Source: Sandaracinus amylolyticus
Lineage (GTDB): Bacteria > Myxococcota_A > Polyangia > Polyangiales > Sandaracinaceae
Assembly (NCBI RefSeq): GCF_021631985.1
Contig: NZ_CP070225.1
Location: 4,154,001 to 4,218,000, forward strand
DNA: 64,000 bases
Direction of reading: 5' to 3'
Under the pieces are notes generated by a model. That model had not been told where the DNA came from. It worked only from the letters and a program-made list of their open reading frames with translations, and did not search any database. Of this stretch, positions 1 to 9,198 are shown in pieces; the first letter of the stretch is position 1, and each line of letters starts with the position of its first letter. The position numbers and the translations under genes are program-made.

Positions 1-1006
1 TCGCGACCACGGCGAAGGTTCCCGAGCCGTAGTTCAGGAGCGACGCGCTGCTCTCGTCGATCAGCACGCCGTTCGCGTCGAGCACGATCGCGCCGCGCAG
101 CACCTCGGGGCGGCCGTCGTCGTCGAGATCGTAGATCGACGGGCCCGCCCAGCCGCCGCCGACCGGCTCGTAGGGGCTGCCGTCGGCGCGCGTCGATCGC
201 CACATCACGCGCCACGCGCTCGTGTCCTCGTCGTACGTGAACGCGACGAGCCCGCCGCGCGTCGCCGGCGTGAGCCCGTCGCTCGGCGGCTCGGCCTTGT
301 AGGCGACGATCTCGGCGCGCCCGTCCCCGTCGAGATCACCGAGCGCGACCGGCGCGCTGTGCGCGACGATCTGCAGCGATCCGAGCTCCGCGATCTGCGT
401 GCAGGTCTCGCCGTCGAGGATGCGGATCACGCCGGTCGCGACCTCCGACGATCCGTCGACGCCGTCGTCGAACACCGCGACGATCGACGGGCGATGGGGC
501 TCGTCGGGCCCACGATTGATCGCGAAGTCGACGACCATCGGCGTCGAGAGCACGTGCAGGTGCGTGGGGAACGGATCGCCCGCGGGCGCGGCGGTGAACT
601 CGCACTGCACCGAGGGCGCGAACGTTCCGGCCGCGACGAGGCGCGAGCACGTCGAGTCCGCGACGTAGCCCGACGGGACGCCGTAGGGGACGCAGCGCAT
701 GTGCGTGGGCTCGCAGTAGCTGTCGGCGCCGCACTCCTCGGACGATGCGCAGGGGCCGAGATCGGGCGCGCACACGCTCGCGACGCAGAGCTCGCCGTCG
801 TCGCACGCGGGCGAGCACGATCCGGTCGCGCCGTCGTCGTGCGAGGCGTCGAGCACGCTCGTGGTGGTGCACATCCCGTCGATGCAGCGCTGGCCCGCGC
901 GACAGTCGTTGGTCGAGTCACACGCACCGATCGGCGTCGAGCCGCATTCGCATCCGGCGAGCGAGAGGACGCAGGCGAAGAGGACGAAGCACCCACTGCG
1001 AGACAT
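1..1006 (-). CDS. FG-GAP/VCBS-repeat lipoprotein, C-terminus beyond window
   Basis: This is the N-terminal 335 or so residues of a surface lipoprotein; the rest lies off the left edge. Translation from the ATG at 1006 gives a signal peptide ending in the lipobox LAGC (Cys19). A Cys-rich region of about 90 residues follows, with spaced pairs of the type C-x5-C-x5-C, as in myxobacterial EGF-like or dickkopf-like modules. Two FG-GAP calcium-binding motifs follow, LGDLDGDGRAEIV and IYDLDDDGRPEVL, typical of beta-propeller proteins. FG-GAP propellers usually mediate adhesion or polysaccharide binding outside the cell; the ligand here cannot be told. The gene is transcribed divergently from the glycosylase at 1156. 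Confidence 0.8.
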   Translation of the reverse strand, partial: MSRSGCFVLFACVLSLAGCECGSTPIGACDSTNDCRAGQRCIDGMCTTTSVLDASHDDGATGSCSPACDDGELCVASVCAPDLGPCASSEECGADSYCEPTHMRCVPYGVPSGYVADSTCSRLVAAGTFAPSVQCEFTAAPAGDPFPTHLHVLSTPMVVDFAINRGPDEPHRPSIVAVFDDGVDGSSEVATGVIRILDGETCTQIAELGSLQIVAHSAPVALGDLDGDGRAEIVAYKAEPPSDGLTPATRGGLVAFTYDEDTSAWRVMWRSTRADGSPYEPVGGGWAGPSIYDLDDDGRPEVLRGAIVLDANGVLIDESSASLLNYGSGTFAVVA

Positions 1007-1138
1007 CGCGCGCGGCAACGCAAGACGGGTGCCTCGCGTCGCTCGTGCGCGCAGCCGCGATCCGAGCGTGTGCGAACGCGTTTGCGCGGTCCGAATCGGC
1101 CTACCGATCCGGCCTGCGGTCCCCAGCGCCGGTGACGC

Positions 1139-1144
1139 TAGACT
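1139..1144 (+). promoter_or_regulatory. possible -10 hexamer TAGACT
   Basis: TAGACT fits TANNNT and lies 11 nt before the ATG at 1156. No good -35 is visible. It belongs to the recurrent pattern of -10-like hexamers close to start codons in this window. Confidence 0.25.
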
Positions 1145-1155
1145 CCACCGCCTCG

Positions 1156-2328
1156 ATGACGACGACCACGCTCTCTCGCGAGGAAGCACGCGCGTTCCTC
1201 GTCTCGCAGCTCGGGCTCGCGCGTCCTCGTCGCGAGCGCGGCGGGCGAGGTGTGCGCGCGATGCTCGACGCGCTCCGCTGCGTGCAGCTCGATCCGCTCG
1301 ATCCGATGGGCACCAACGCCGACCTCGTCGCGCTCGCGCGCGTCGACGGCATCGCGAAGGGCGATCTCTTCGCGCACACGCTGCCGGGACACGCGTTCGA
1401 GCACTTCGCGAAGGAGCGCTGTCTGCTGCCGGCGCGCGCGTTCCCTCACTATCGCGATCAGGCCGCGGAGACGCCGTGGTGGAGGCTCGGTGATCGGCTG
1501 CGTCGGCTCCCCGCGGGCGTGATCGACGCGGTGCGCGAAGAGGTCGCGGCACGCGGTCCGATCGCCGCAGGTGAGCTCGAAGATCGAGGGCGCGTCGAGC
1601 CGATCGACTGGAGCGGCTGGAAGGGCACCGGACGTGCGGCGTCGATGGCGATCGAGGTGCTCTGGACGCGCTGCGAGATCGTCGTCGCGGGGCGCACCGC
1701 GCGCGCGAAGCTGTGGGACGTGCCGCGGCGCGCGCTGCCCGATCAGCACGACGTCGACGTCGCGGGGCACGGCTTCGCGGCGTGGGCGCTGCGCGAGCGC
1801 GTCGAGGCCGCGGGCCTGCTCTCGCGCGCGGGCGGCGCGATGTGGTCGATGCTGCGCGACGCACGCACCGACGGAACGATCGAGCAGCTGTTCGACGAGG
1901 GCGCGATCGAGGAGGTCGCGATCGACGGAGCGCGTAGGAGCTACCTCGCGCCGGCCGGCTTCCGCGAGCGTCGCGTGATCGCGCCCGACGATCGGATGCG
2001 CATCCTCGGCCCGCTCGATCCCGTGCTCTGGGATCGCGACCTCGTGCGTCACGCGTTCGACTTCGACTACGTGTGGGAGGTCTACAAGCCCGCGAGCGAG
2101 CGGCGCTTCGGCTGGTACGTCGTGCCGCTGCTGCACCGCGGGCGCTTCGTCGGACGCCTCGAGGGGCACGTGGACGGAGCCACGCTCGTCATCGATCGCG
2201 TGTGGCGCGAGGACGGGATCGCGCTCGACGAGGACGCGCTCGACGCCGCGCTGGAGCGACACGCGACCGCGTGTGGATGCGATCGTGTCGTGCGCCGGCC
2301 CGGCGCACGTCGTCGCGCCGCGCGCTGA
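1156..2328 (+). CDS. AlkZ/YcaQ-like winged-helix DNA glycosylase
   Basis: A 390-residue member of the HTH_42 (YcaQ/AlkZ) family, whose characterised members excise alkylated bases or unhook interstrand crosslinks in base-excision repair. The N-terminal region (residues 1-60) carries the expected winged-helix pattern and the short catalytic motif Q44-L45-D46. That is the Q-phi-D form seen in YcaQ/AlkX-type enzymes rather than the Q-phi-Q of AlkZ. Length is usual for the family. The reading frame is open far upstream, but family homology begins at MTTTTLSREEAR, so the ATG at 1156 was chosen. It is convergent with the methyltransferase; an inverted-repeat element separates their ends. Confidence 0.85.
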   Translation: MTTTTLSREEARAFLVSQLGLARPRRERGGRGVRAMLDALRCVQLDPLDPMGTNADLVALARVDGIAKGDLFAHTLPGHAFEHFAKERCLLPARAFPHYRDQAAETPWWRLGDRLRRLPAGVIDAVREEVAARGPIAAGELEDRGRVEPIDWSGWKGTGRAASMAIEVLWTRCEIVVAGRTARAKLWDVPRRALPDQHDVDVAGHGFAAWALRERVEAAGLLSRAGGAMWSMLRDARTDGTIEQLFDEGAIEEVAIDGARRSYLAPAGFRERRVIAPDDRMRILGPLDPVLWDRDLVRHAFDFDYVWEVYKPASERRFGWYVVPLLHRGRFVGRLEGHVDGATLVIDRVWREDGIALDEDALDAALERHATACGCDRVVRRPGARRRAAR

Positions 2329-2337
2329 GCGCTTGCA

Positions 2338-2392
2338 GGAGTGCTCGTCCCGCCGGGCCCGGACGGACGGTAGGGACCGGCGGGCGAGCCGA
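2338..2392. repeat. dispersed intergenic hairpin repeat, copy 1
   Basis: This is one of three copies in the window, with 15151-15231 and 15240-15309. The shared core is GTGCTCGTCCCGC at the left and GGGACCGGCGGGCGAGCC at the right. The arms are imperfect inverted repeats of each other (GCTCG-CCCGC-GGTCCC against GGGACC-GGCGGG-CGAGC), so a transcript from either strand can fold. All copies sit between the 3' ends of convergent genes. A bidirectional terminator or a REP-like element would fit. Confidence 0.65.
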
Positions 2393-2413
2393 TCGTCGAC
2401 AGCCCTCGAGCCT

Positions 2414-3385
2414 TCAGGGCTTCACGAAGATGCGGCTGGTGCTCGGCCGCCCGACCAGACACCCGAGCTCCGTGCGCACGACGTCGCGCAGCCGCGTCGT
2501 CGCGTGCGCGCGCACCAGCCGCGTGGGCTCGAGCCCGACGGTGCGCGCCATGCGCTCGAGGGTCTCCGGAGTGAACCCGTTGATGTGCTCGAGCGGGTGC
2601 ACCCAGCGCATGTGCTCGAACGTCCGCGGCGGACCGTCGATCCCGCGCGTGTCGGGTGTCTCGATGAGGATGACGCCGCCCGGGCGGAGCGCCGCGACGA
2701 GCGAGAGCAGCACGCGCCGCGGCTCGACGAGGTGCTCGAGCACTTCGCTCATCAGGATGGCGTCGACGCTCCCGCCGACGTCGGCGAGCGCTTCCCCGAG
2801 CGTCGGGTGCACCGCGCCACCGCCGTCGCTGGCGCGCGTGCTGCGGGTCAGGCTGGGATCGACGCCGACCGCGCGGAGCCCGAGCGCCGCCGCGATGCGG
2901 AGCGCACGTCCGTCGCCACATCCGAAGTCGAGCAGCTTCATCTCGTTCGAGCCGCCCGCGAGCGCGTGCATCGCGAGCAGGTCCTTCACGATGTGGCGAC
3001 CGACCGAGAACGGCTCGCGGCGCTCGGGCGGAACGTGCTCGGCCTCGAAGCGCTCGATCTGGCGCGCGTCGATCCACGTCCCGTAGAGCAGCGCCAGACC
3101 GTTCCGATCGAGCACGCGCGCGTGGTAGCGCAGCGCGCACTGGAGGCAGCGCACGAGCTCGAAGTGCTCTTCGGCGAGCACCGCGACTGGATCGCCCGCG
3201 TAGTGATGCGCGGCCAGGAACGCGCGGATCTCGGGGTCGACGAAGCGCCCCTTCCAGAGCGTCATGCGCCGCTCGCCGTCGCAGAGTGGACAGCGCCGGC
3301 GCTCCTCCATCGCGCACGTGACGGGGTCCAGGCTCTGCCCAATCGGATCCCAGGCTCGTTCGATCTGGATGATCTCGGCCCCCAT
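2414..3385 (-). CDS. class I SAM-dependent methyltransferase with N-terminal zinc-ribbon
   Basis: A protein of 323 residues. The first half has two Cys pairs, CPLC near residue 32 and CLQC near residue 80, which probably form a zinc ribbon. The second half is a Rossmann methyltransferase: motif I LLDFGCGDG at about 151-159, the acidic motif II region GVDP, and the MSEVLEHL segment typical of Methyltransf_11/23 proteins. The order of zinc-ribbon then methyltransferase is common in sugar or lipid-carrier C/O-methyltransferases, but no substrate can be assigned. A GTG six bases upstream (3391) is an alternative start. It lies 81 nt after the pterin dehydratase on the same strand. Confidence 0.8.
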   Translation of the reverse strand: MGAEIIQIERAWDPIGQSLDPVTCAMEERRRCPLCDGERRMTLWKGRFVDPEIRAFLAAHHYAGDPVAVLAEEHFELVRCLQCALRYHARVLDRNGLALLYGTWIDARQIERFEAEHVPPERREPFSVGRHIVKDLLAMHALAGGSNEMKLLDFGCGDGRALRIAAALGLRAVGVDPSLTRSTRASDGGGAVHPTLGEALADVGGSVDAILMSEVLEHLVEPRRVLLSLVAALRPGGVILIETPDTRGIDGPPRTFEHMRWVHPLEHINGFTPETLERMARTVGLEPTRLVRAHATTRLRDVVRTELGCLVGRPSTSRIFVKP

Positions 3386-3466
3386 GAGCACGACGATGAG
3401 CGCCCAGATCGCGCGGAAAAGCCTCGAATTCCGGGTGATGCACCGCGCCCCGTGGCGGCCGGGCGG

Positions 3467-3760
3467 TCACACCCAGGAGAAGGACTCGATCACTCGCGCG
3501 AGCTCGACGTCGGCGCGCGTGACGCGATTGCCCGCGTCATGCGTCCGCAGCACGAGCTCCACGGTGGCGTACACGTTGTGGATCTCGGCGTGGTGATCGC
3601 GCTGCTCGGCCTCGTACGAGAGGCGCACCAGGAAGCTCATCGCCTCGCGGTGATTCTGGAAGCGGAAGGTCTTCCGCAGCGCGTCGCCTTCGTGCGTCCA
3701 GCCCGGGAGGTCTCGGAGCGCGCTCGTGATCTCGTCTGCCTGGAGCGGTGTGCGTGCCAT
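3467..3760 (-). CDS. phhB: pterin-4a-carbinolamine dehydratase
   Basis: A protein of 97 residues, the normal length for this family. It dehydrates 4a-hydroxytetrahydropterin and so recycles the cofactor of aromatic amino-acid hydroxylases; related proteins also act in molybdopterin biosynthesis. The signature is seen as RDHHAEIHNVY at residues 54-64, with the active-site His56-His57, then LRTHDAGNRVT at 71-81. The proline that normally follows HH is replaced by alanine. An in-frame ATG at 3775 would add five residues (MHVRR); homology favours the start at MARTPLQ. No aromatic hydroxylase is visible nearby. Confidence 0.85.
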   Translation of the reverse strand: MARTPLQADEITSALRDLPGWTHEGDALRKTFRFQNHREAMSFLVRLSYEAEQRDHHAEIHNVYATVELVLRTHDAGNRVTRADVELARVIESFSWV

Positions 3761-3807
3761 GCGACGAACATGCACGAGCGCCGCACCACGCGCGAGCGTC
3801 AGCGCTC

Positions 3808-5145
3808 TCAGAGCACGCTGCGCGCCTTGAGCTCGAGGTAGCGTCCGACCGCAGCGACCCCGAGCTCTCCGGGCGGTGCCTCGACAACCCCGATGCCCGC
3901 GTGCCGCAGGTGGGCCTTCATCGCGGCGCGCTCGGCGACGAGATCGGCGGCGGCCGCGCGCACGTACGCGTCGTGATCGCGCGCGGCGGGCGCGGACGCG
4001 AGCTCGTCGGCGACGGGATCGCGCATCGTCACGCAGAGCGGCAGGTGCTTGCGGCGCAGCACGGCAGCGTGGGTGGCGAGCGGCATCGCGTGGGCCTCGT
4101 CGAGCAGATCACCGAGCAGCACGACGAGCGCGCGCCGGGGCACGCGGGCTCGCACGAAGTCGACGAGCCGGCGCACGTCGACGTGCGTGAGCTCGGCCTC
4201 CACCGCGAACACCGCCTCGAGCAAGCGGCGGTACTGCGTCGCGCCGCGCCCCGGCGGGACGAACACCCGCACGTCACTGGCGAACACGACCAGCCCCACG
4301 CGATCGCCCTGCCGCAGCGCGACGTACGCGAGGAGCAGCGCCGCATGGATCGCGTGATCGAGCTTCGTGCTGCCGTCTCCGGCGCGGCTCGCCATCATGC
4401 GGCCGGCGTCGATCGCGAGGAGCACCTGCTGGCTGCGCTCCTGCTGCAGCACCCGCGTGACCGGGCGATGGCGCTTCGCGGTCGACTTCCAGTCGAGATC
4501 GCGGAACGGATCGCCGTGCACGTACTCGCGCAGCTGCTCGAACTCGCCGCCTCCGCCGAGCACGCGCACGCTGCGCATGCCGGGTGCGACCAAGCGCGAG
4601 ACGCGCATCGCGAGCTCGCGGCGGCGGGTCCCGAGCACGTTGGGATAGACCCGCGTCTCCTCGGCGGCGGGGACGCTCGCGATCGCGGCGCCGAGGCCGA
4701 GGCCGCCCTCGATGCGCACGTGCAGATCGCCGAAGCGCGCGACGCCGCGGGCGGGAGGCACGACGTGGTAGACGAGCTCGCGCCGAGCGTGCGCGGGGAT
4801 CTCCGCGACGAGCTCGTCGGGATCGGCGCGCCAGCCGTCGGGCAGATCGTCGCGCACCGTCACGCGGATCGCGTGCTCGCTCGCGTTGTGCAGGCGGATC
4901 GCGACGCGATTGCGCGCCCCGAGCACGAGCCGCGGATCGTGGTGTCGCTCGGCGTGGGGCGCGCGTGCGGCCAGACGGCGCGCGTCGATCGCGGCGCCGA
5001 TCACCAGCGCCGCATCGAAGGCGAGCGATCCGACGAACCCGAGCGTGCCCCCACCGAGCGCGAGCGGAATCGCTGCGAGCGCCGCGGGCGCGAGCCGCGC
5101 GCCGGGCGCCCATCGCGTCGCCTTTGCGCGCTCGTCGTCGCTCAA
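3808..5145 (-). CDS. DUF58 family protein, MoxR partner
   Basis: A protein of 445 residues with a short hydrophobic N-terminus (residues 18-52) and the DUF58 signature LREYVHGDPFRDLDWKST at about 205-222. A von Willebrand A-like segment begins at VLLAIDAGRMM (241-251). DUF58 proteins are encoded beside MoxR AAA+ ATPases and are thought to be membrane-linked partners or substrates of these chaperones. The best start is a TTG at 5145 whose TG is shared with the TGA of moxR (TTGA overlap). This implies translational coupling and removes about 56 implausible Arg-rich residues from the longest frame. Confidence 0.85.
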   Translation of the reverse strand: MSDDERAKATRWAPGARLAPAALAAIPLALGGGTLGFVGSLAFDAALVIGAAIDARRLAARAPHAERHHDPRLVLGARNRVAIRLHNASEHAIRVTVRDDLPDGWRADPDELVAEIPAHARRELVYHVVPPARGVARFGDLHVRIEGGLGLGAAIASVPAAEETRVYPNVLGTRRRELAMRVSRLVAPGMRSVRVLGGGGEFEQLREYVHGDPFRDLDWKSTAKRHRPVTRVLQQERSQQVLLAIDAGRMMASRAGDGSTKLDHAIHAALLLAYVALRQGDRVGLVVFASDVRVFVPPGRGATQYRRLLEAVFAVEAELTHVDVRRLVDFVRARVPRRALVVLLGDLLDEAHAMPLATHAAVLRRKHLPLCVTMRDPVADELASAPAARDHDAYVRAAAADLVAERAAMKAHLRHAGIGVVEAPPGELGVAAVGRYLELKARSVL

Positions 5146-6101
5146 CGCGGGACCTCGACCGTCGACGCGACGCGCTCGATCACCTCGCTCGCGGAGAGCC
5201 CGTCGAGCTCCACCTCGGGCGCGAGCACGAGCCGATGTCCGATCACCGGACGCAGCGCGCGCCGCACGTCGTCGGGTGTGACGAATCGGCGCCCTTCGAG
5301 CGCGGCGTACCATCGCGACGCCACGAGCAGGTGCACGCCCGCGCGCGGCCCCGCGCCGAGCAGGATCGCCGGCGTGTTGCGAGTCGCGCGGACGAGATCG
5401 CGCACGTAGCCGCGCACGCGATCCTCGATCAGCACCTGGTGCCCGAGCTCGCGCACCGCGGCGATGCGCTCGCGCGTCGCGACGCGATCGATCCCCGACG
5501 CCCCCACGTCGACCGAGCCCACACCGACGCTCGCGTGCGCGAGGATGCGGTCCTCGTCGTCGGCGCTCGGATAGCCGACGACGATCTTGAGCAGGAAACG
5601 ATCGAGCTGCGCCTCGGGCAGCGGATACGTGCCCTCCTGCTCCACCGGGTTCTGCGTCGCGAACACGGTGAAGTCCGCGCCGAGCGCGTGGCGCTGGCCG
5701 TCGAGCGAGACCTGCCGTTCCTGCATCGCCTCGAGCAGCGCGCTCTGCGTCTTCGCGGGCGCGCGGTTGATCTCGTCGGCGAGCAGCAGCTCCGTGAAGA
5801 TCGGACCCTTGGTGAGCTGGAAGCGGCCGCGCTCGAAGTCGAACACGTTCGTGCCGAGGATGTCGCTCGGCATCAGATCGGGCGTGAACTGGATGCGCCC
5901 GAACCCGAGCCCCATCGTCGCGGCGAGCGCGCGCACCATCAGCGTCTTCGCCGTCCCGGGCACACCCTCGAGCAGCACGTGCCCCTGCGCGAGCAGCGCG
6001 ACGAGCATGCCCTCGATCGCCTCGTCCTGCCCGACGACCACCTTGCGCACCTCGCGCGCGACGTCGCGCTTGAGGCTCGCGAGCTCCTCGACGTGATCCA
6101 T
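5142..6101 (-). CDS. MoxR family AAA+ ATPase
   Basis: A complete MoxR/RavA-type ATPase of 319 residues. Walker A is GVPGTAKT (46-53). Walker B is LLLADEINRAP (105-115), followed by the family signature KTQSALLEAMQERQV. Sensor 1 is FATQNP (147-152) and the lid domain ends with HRLVL. MoxR proteins act as chaperones for assembly of metal-containing or multi-protein complexes and are almost always next to a DUF58 gene, as here. It starts 8 nt after the DUF4350 gene and ends in a TTGA overlap with DUF58, so it is the centre of a tight operon. Confidence 0.92.
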   Translation of the reverse strand: MDHVEELASLKRDVAREVRKVVVGQDEAIEGMLVALLAQGHVLLEGVPGTAKTLMVRALAATMGLGFGRIQFTPDLMPSDILGTNVFDFERGRFQLTKGPIFTELLLADEINRAPAKTQSALLEAMQERQVSLDGQRHALGADFTVFATQNPVEQEGTYPLPEAQLDRFLLKIVVGYPSADDEDRILAHASVGVGSVDVGASGIDRVATRERIAAVRELGHQVLIEDRVRGYVRDLVRATRNTPAILLGAGPRAGVHLLVASRWYAALEGRRFVTPDDVRRALRPVIGHRLVLAPEVELDGLSASEVIERVASTVEVPR

Positions 6102-6109
6102 GCCGTCCC

Positions 6110-7402
6110 CTACACCCGTTCGCGCGTCGCGCGCGCGACCTCCGCGTCGATCTCGCGGGTGCGACGCGCGAGATCGATCGTGCCTCCGTGCTTCGACATG
6201 ATGCGACGCACCGCGTCCGCCGCGTCGTGACGCTTCCTGCGCGCGAGCTCGCCTTCGAGACGCTCGTGCGGGACTCCCTCGAGCCGATGATGCGCGGCGA
6301 TGCGCGTGAGCGCGTGACGTGCGATCAGCGCGAGCGCGCCCGACGCATCCTCGGACTTCGCGAAGAGATTCCCCACTGCGCCCACCAGGCTCGCAGTCGT
6401 CGCGGGCGAGGGCTCGACGTCGCGCCGCGTGCCGCCGAAGCGCGCGCTCGCGCGCCACAGGAAGAAGAGCACCACGACGAGCAGCTGCAGCGCGAGCGGC
6501 ATCATGCCGATCTCCGCGACCCAGCGCATGAACGAGCGCGGTGCGCCGACGCCGAGGTGGTACTCGTCGAAGTACACCGGGCCCTCGTGTGACGCGAGAA
6601 GGCGCGCGAAGAGCGCCGCGCCGCCCGTGCTCGCGAGATCGCGGTTCTGCAGCGCGCTCGCCGACGCGAGCGCGATCACGGTGCCCCGCCCGCGCGAGAG
6701 CGCGACGCCGGCGATGCGCTCCTCGATGCGCAGCAGCACGGTCGCGCTCGCAGGATCGTCGACGTGCACCGACGCCGCGCGGCGCAGCCCGACGGACGGC
6801 ATCCCGAGCAGCGATCCACCGACCGCACGCGCCGAGACGATCGGCGGAGGTGCGTCCTCCGGTGCGAGCTCGTCCGCCGCGCGCCCCGGATCGCGCGCGA
6901 TGCGACCGGTCACGTCGCGCACCTCTTCGTCGTCCTCGTCTTCGCTCGCGCGCTCCCACGCGCGCACGATCATCCCGAACGCTCCGGTGCGTCCGAGACA
7001 CGCTTCGCCCGAGGGGCCGCTCAGCGCGACCCCGAGCTCGCGCGGCAAGTAGTCGTTCGCGCCCGCGACGACGAGCGTCCCGCCGGCCTCGATCCAGCGC
7101 ACGAGCCGCTCGCGCTCCGGCCGCGACACAGCGCGCGCACCGAAGTGATCGCAGCCCCCGAGCGCGACCAACATCCCTCCGTCGGGCAGCGCGCCGAGAT
7201 CTTCCGACCATCGACGCACCGGCACGCCGCGCTCGTGCGCGAACAGATAGAGCCCGCGCGCGCCATCGGGCCCCGCGCCGTGCGTCGAGTACGAGAGCGC
7301 CCAGCGCCCGCGGTCCGCGACGCGCGCGCACACGAGCCCGCTCGCGCCGAGGCCGATCACGATCGCGAGCGCGACCCCGATGCGACGCAGCGCGACGCTC
7401 AC
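6110..7402 (-). CDS. DUF4350-like membrane protein
   Basis: A protein of 430 residues. A transmembrane or signal segment lies at about residues 6-25 (VALAIVIGLGASGLVCA). An extracytoplasmic domain with the pattern GARGLYLFAHERGVPVRRW, typical of DUF4350, follows. A second membrane helix lies in the C-terminal third (MMPLALQLLVVVLFFLW), with a cytosolic Arg-rich tail. DUF4350 proteins accompany MoxR-DUF58-DUF4129 clusters; their biochemistry is unknown. The GTG start at 7402 overlaps the TGA of the upstream DUF4129 gene (GTGA). The longer open frame upstream is Arg-rich shadow sequence. Confidence 0.75.
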   Translation of the reverse strand: MSVALRRIGVALAIVIGLGASGLVCARVADRGRWALSYSTHGAGPDGARGLYLFAHERGVPVRRWSEDLGALPDGGMLVALGGCDHFGARAVSRPERERLVRWIEAGGTLVVAGANDYLPRELGVALSGPSGEACLGRTGAFGMIVRAWERASEDEDDEEVRDVTGRIARDPGRAADELAPEDAPPPIVSARAVGGSLLGMPSVGLRRAASVHVDDPASATVLLRIEERIAGVALSRGRGTVIALASASALQNRDLASTGGAALFARLLASHEGPVYFDEYHLGVGAPRSFMRWVAEIGMMPLALQLLVVVLFFLWRASARFGGTRRDVEPSPATTASLVGAVGNLFAKSEDASGALALIARHALTRIAAHHRLEGVPHERLEGELARRKRHDAADAVRRIMSKHGGTIDLARRTREIDAEVARATRERV

Positions 7403-9054
7403 GCCGGCCCTCCGCGCGCCTGCGCGACGATGCGCTCGGCGAGCTCGCGACACGCGCGATAGTCGTGCTCGCTGGCGGGCTCGCGCCCGTACCACGTGCG
7501 ATCGAAGCGTCGCGTGAAGTCGCGGAAGTCCACGCGCGCATCGCCCTCCGGCATCTGCCGCAGGTACTGTCCGTTCGTGAGCGTCTTCTCGAAGCGGATG
7601 AGACGGCGCCGATCGAGCGCGACGAGCGTCGCGAGATAGAGCGCGCGCAGAGCCTCGCGATGGCGGCCCTCGGCCGCGAGCCGCGCCGCGTCGTCGACCC
7701 ACTCGTCGGGCGCACGCTCGCGCGGATCGGCGATCGCGTCGGGCGCGCCCCGCGGCTCGTCGATCACGCGCGGGGCGCGTCGCAGCGGACGCGTCACGTG
7801 CAGCAGGACCGCGACGAGGAGCAGCACGACGATCGCCATCGCGAGGAACACGAGCGGTCCGGGCAGCGGGATCTCGGGCGCGCGCGGCGCGGCGGGCGCT
7901 TCGATCGGATCGCGATGCCGGAACAGCCACTCGAGGAGGCGCTCGATCAGCTCGCGCACGCCGCGCCCGCGCGCGTCGCCGTGCTCCTGGAACTCGGGGC
8001 GCGCGAGGATCGCCTCGGCGTCCTGGCGCGCCCGCACGTCGGCCTCGCTCTCCGGCACGATCTCGGGCTCGGGATCGACCTGCGCCGGCGGTGCGAACCC
8101 CGGCGGCAAAGGCGGCGGCGGGAGCGGCTGGGCATCGACCCGCGCTGCGCCGAGCGCGATCACGATCACGATCCCCGCCGCGATGCGCGCGCGACCGGGA
8201 CGCGAGCGCGCGATCGCGTCGTCGATGGCGATCCGCAGATCGAGCCCCTCTTCGCGCACCCGTGCCTCGACCCACGTCAGCGCGGAGAGCGCGGCGCGCA
8301 GCGGCTCGATCGCGACGAGCACGATCATCGCGACCACCACGAGCACGAACGTGTTGCGCACGGAGAGGAACGCATCGAGCGTCGCCACGTCGAGCCCGAG
8401 GAACGAGCGCGCGAGCAGCATCCCGACCGCGATCGTCGCGAGCGCGTTCACGTAGAGCCCGAGCGCGCCGACGAGCACGAGCAGCTCCGCGATCATCCCC
8501 GCGAAGCGCTGCCCGCTCGAGTCCCCGATCGCTCTGCGCAGCGCCGCGAGCCCGGCCTCCGCACCGCACGCGCTGCGCGCGATCCACGACGGCGCGAGCG
8601 CACCACGCACCGCGAAGAGCGGGAGCACCAGCACCACGCCGAGCGGCCCCGCGAGCGCGCCGATCGCGAGCACCCAGCCGCCGATCCAGAGCCCGATCGC
8701 AGCCCACCCCGCAGTGCGCGCCACGTCTCGCGCGCGCCCCGCACCGGGTGGGATCGGCGCGTCCGCCCAGAGCCGGCTCACGTGTGCTCGCGCGACGCGC
8801 CCGAGCAGCACCGCGCGCGCCCACCACGCGAGCGCCGCCGCCAGCACGAGCACCGGCCGCAATGCGCGCACGCCCTCGACTGCCTCGAGATACCACGACG
8901 CGATCACCATCAGCGCGACGCCCGCGCCTCCAACCCACGCACGCAGCGCGAGCGTGAGGCCGCCCGCACGCGCGAGCGCGAACGCGCGATCGAGCCGATC
9001 GATCGCACCAGCGGGCGAGAGGTCGCGGCGCCAGCTCGTCTCGCGTTGCGACAT
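7399..9054 (-). CDS. DUF4129 multi-pass membrane protein
   Basis: A protein of 551 residues with five to seven hydrophobic helices in its first 300 residues. A Pro-rich periplasmic stretch follows, with QPLPPPPLPPGF after an Ala-rich helix. A last membrane helix (PGPLVFLAMAIVVLLLVAVLL) precedes a soluble C-terminal DUF4129 domain containing RLIRFEKTLTNGQYLRQMP and RFDRTWYGREPASEHDY. DUF4129 is commonly found with DUF58, MoxR and transglutaminase-like proteins; no transglutaminase gene is present here. The start at MSQRETSW was preferred over one 24 codons upstream, because those codons fall in hairpin-rich intergenic DNA. Confidence 0.78.
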   Translation of the reverse strand: MSQRETSWRRDLSPAGAIDRLDRAFALARAGGLTLALRAWVGGAGVALMVIASWYLEAVEGVRALRPVLVLAAALAWWARAVLLGRVARAHVSRLWADAPIPPGAGRARDVARTAGWAAIGLWIGGWVLAIGALAGPLGVVLVLPLFAVRGALAPSWIARSACGAEAGLAALRRAIGDSSGQRFAGMIAELLVLVGALGLYVNALATIAVGMLLARSFLGLDVATLDAFLSVRNTFVLVVVAMIVLVAIEPLRAALSALTWVEARVREEGLDLRIAIDDAIARSRPGRARIAAGIVIVIALGAARVDAQPLPPPPLPPGFAPPAQVDPEPEIVPESEADVRARQDAEAILARPEFQEHGDARGRGVRELIERLLEWLFRHRDPIEAPAAPRAPEIPLPGPLVFLAMAIVVLLLVAVLLHVTRPLRRAPRVIDEPRGAPDAIADPRERAPDEWVDDAARLAAEGRHREALRALYLATLVALDRRRLIRFEKTLTNGQYLRQMPEGDARVDFRDFTRRFDRTWYGREPASEHDYRACRELAERIVAQARGGPA

Positions 9055-9070
9055 GTGGCTCAGTTTTCGG

Positions 9071-9090
9071 AGGGGTCTTGGAAGACCCCT
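9071..9090. other. 20-bp inverted repeat between operon genes
   Basis: AGGGGTCTT and AAGACCCCT are perfect 9-bp arms around GG. This lies between the B-box gene and the DUF4129 gene on the minus strand. There is no T-tract on either strand, so it could be a weak terminator, an mRNA-processing hairpin or a protein site. A smaller CCGGC-AAA-GCCGG hairpin lies just beyond it at about 9099-9111. Confidence 0.5.
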
Positions 9091-9133
9091 CCCCCCGACC
9101 GGCAAAGCCGGATCGAGTTCCCCCACCCCGAAC

Positions 9134-9162
9134 GCTGCGCGCGGGGCCCCAGCCCCGCTTGC
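9134..9162. repeat. short dispersed intergenic repeat, copy A
   Basis: This 29-base sequence matches 55001-55028 except for two substitutions and one deleted base. Both begin GCTGCGCGCGGG and end CGCTTGC. Each can form a small GCGGG...CCCGC hairpin, and both are intergenic. Confidence 0.5.
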
Positions 9163-9198
9163 TCTCGTTCGCGCAGCGTCCGATTCATCGACGACCTC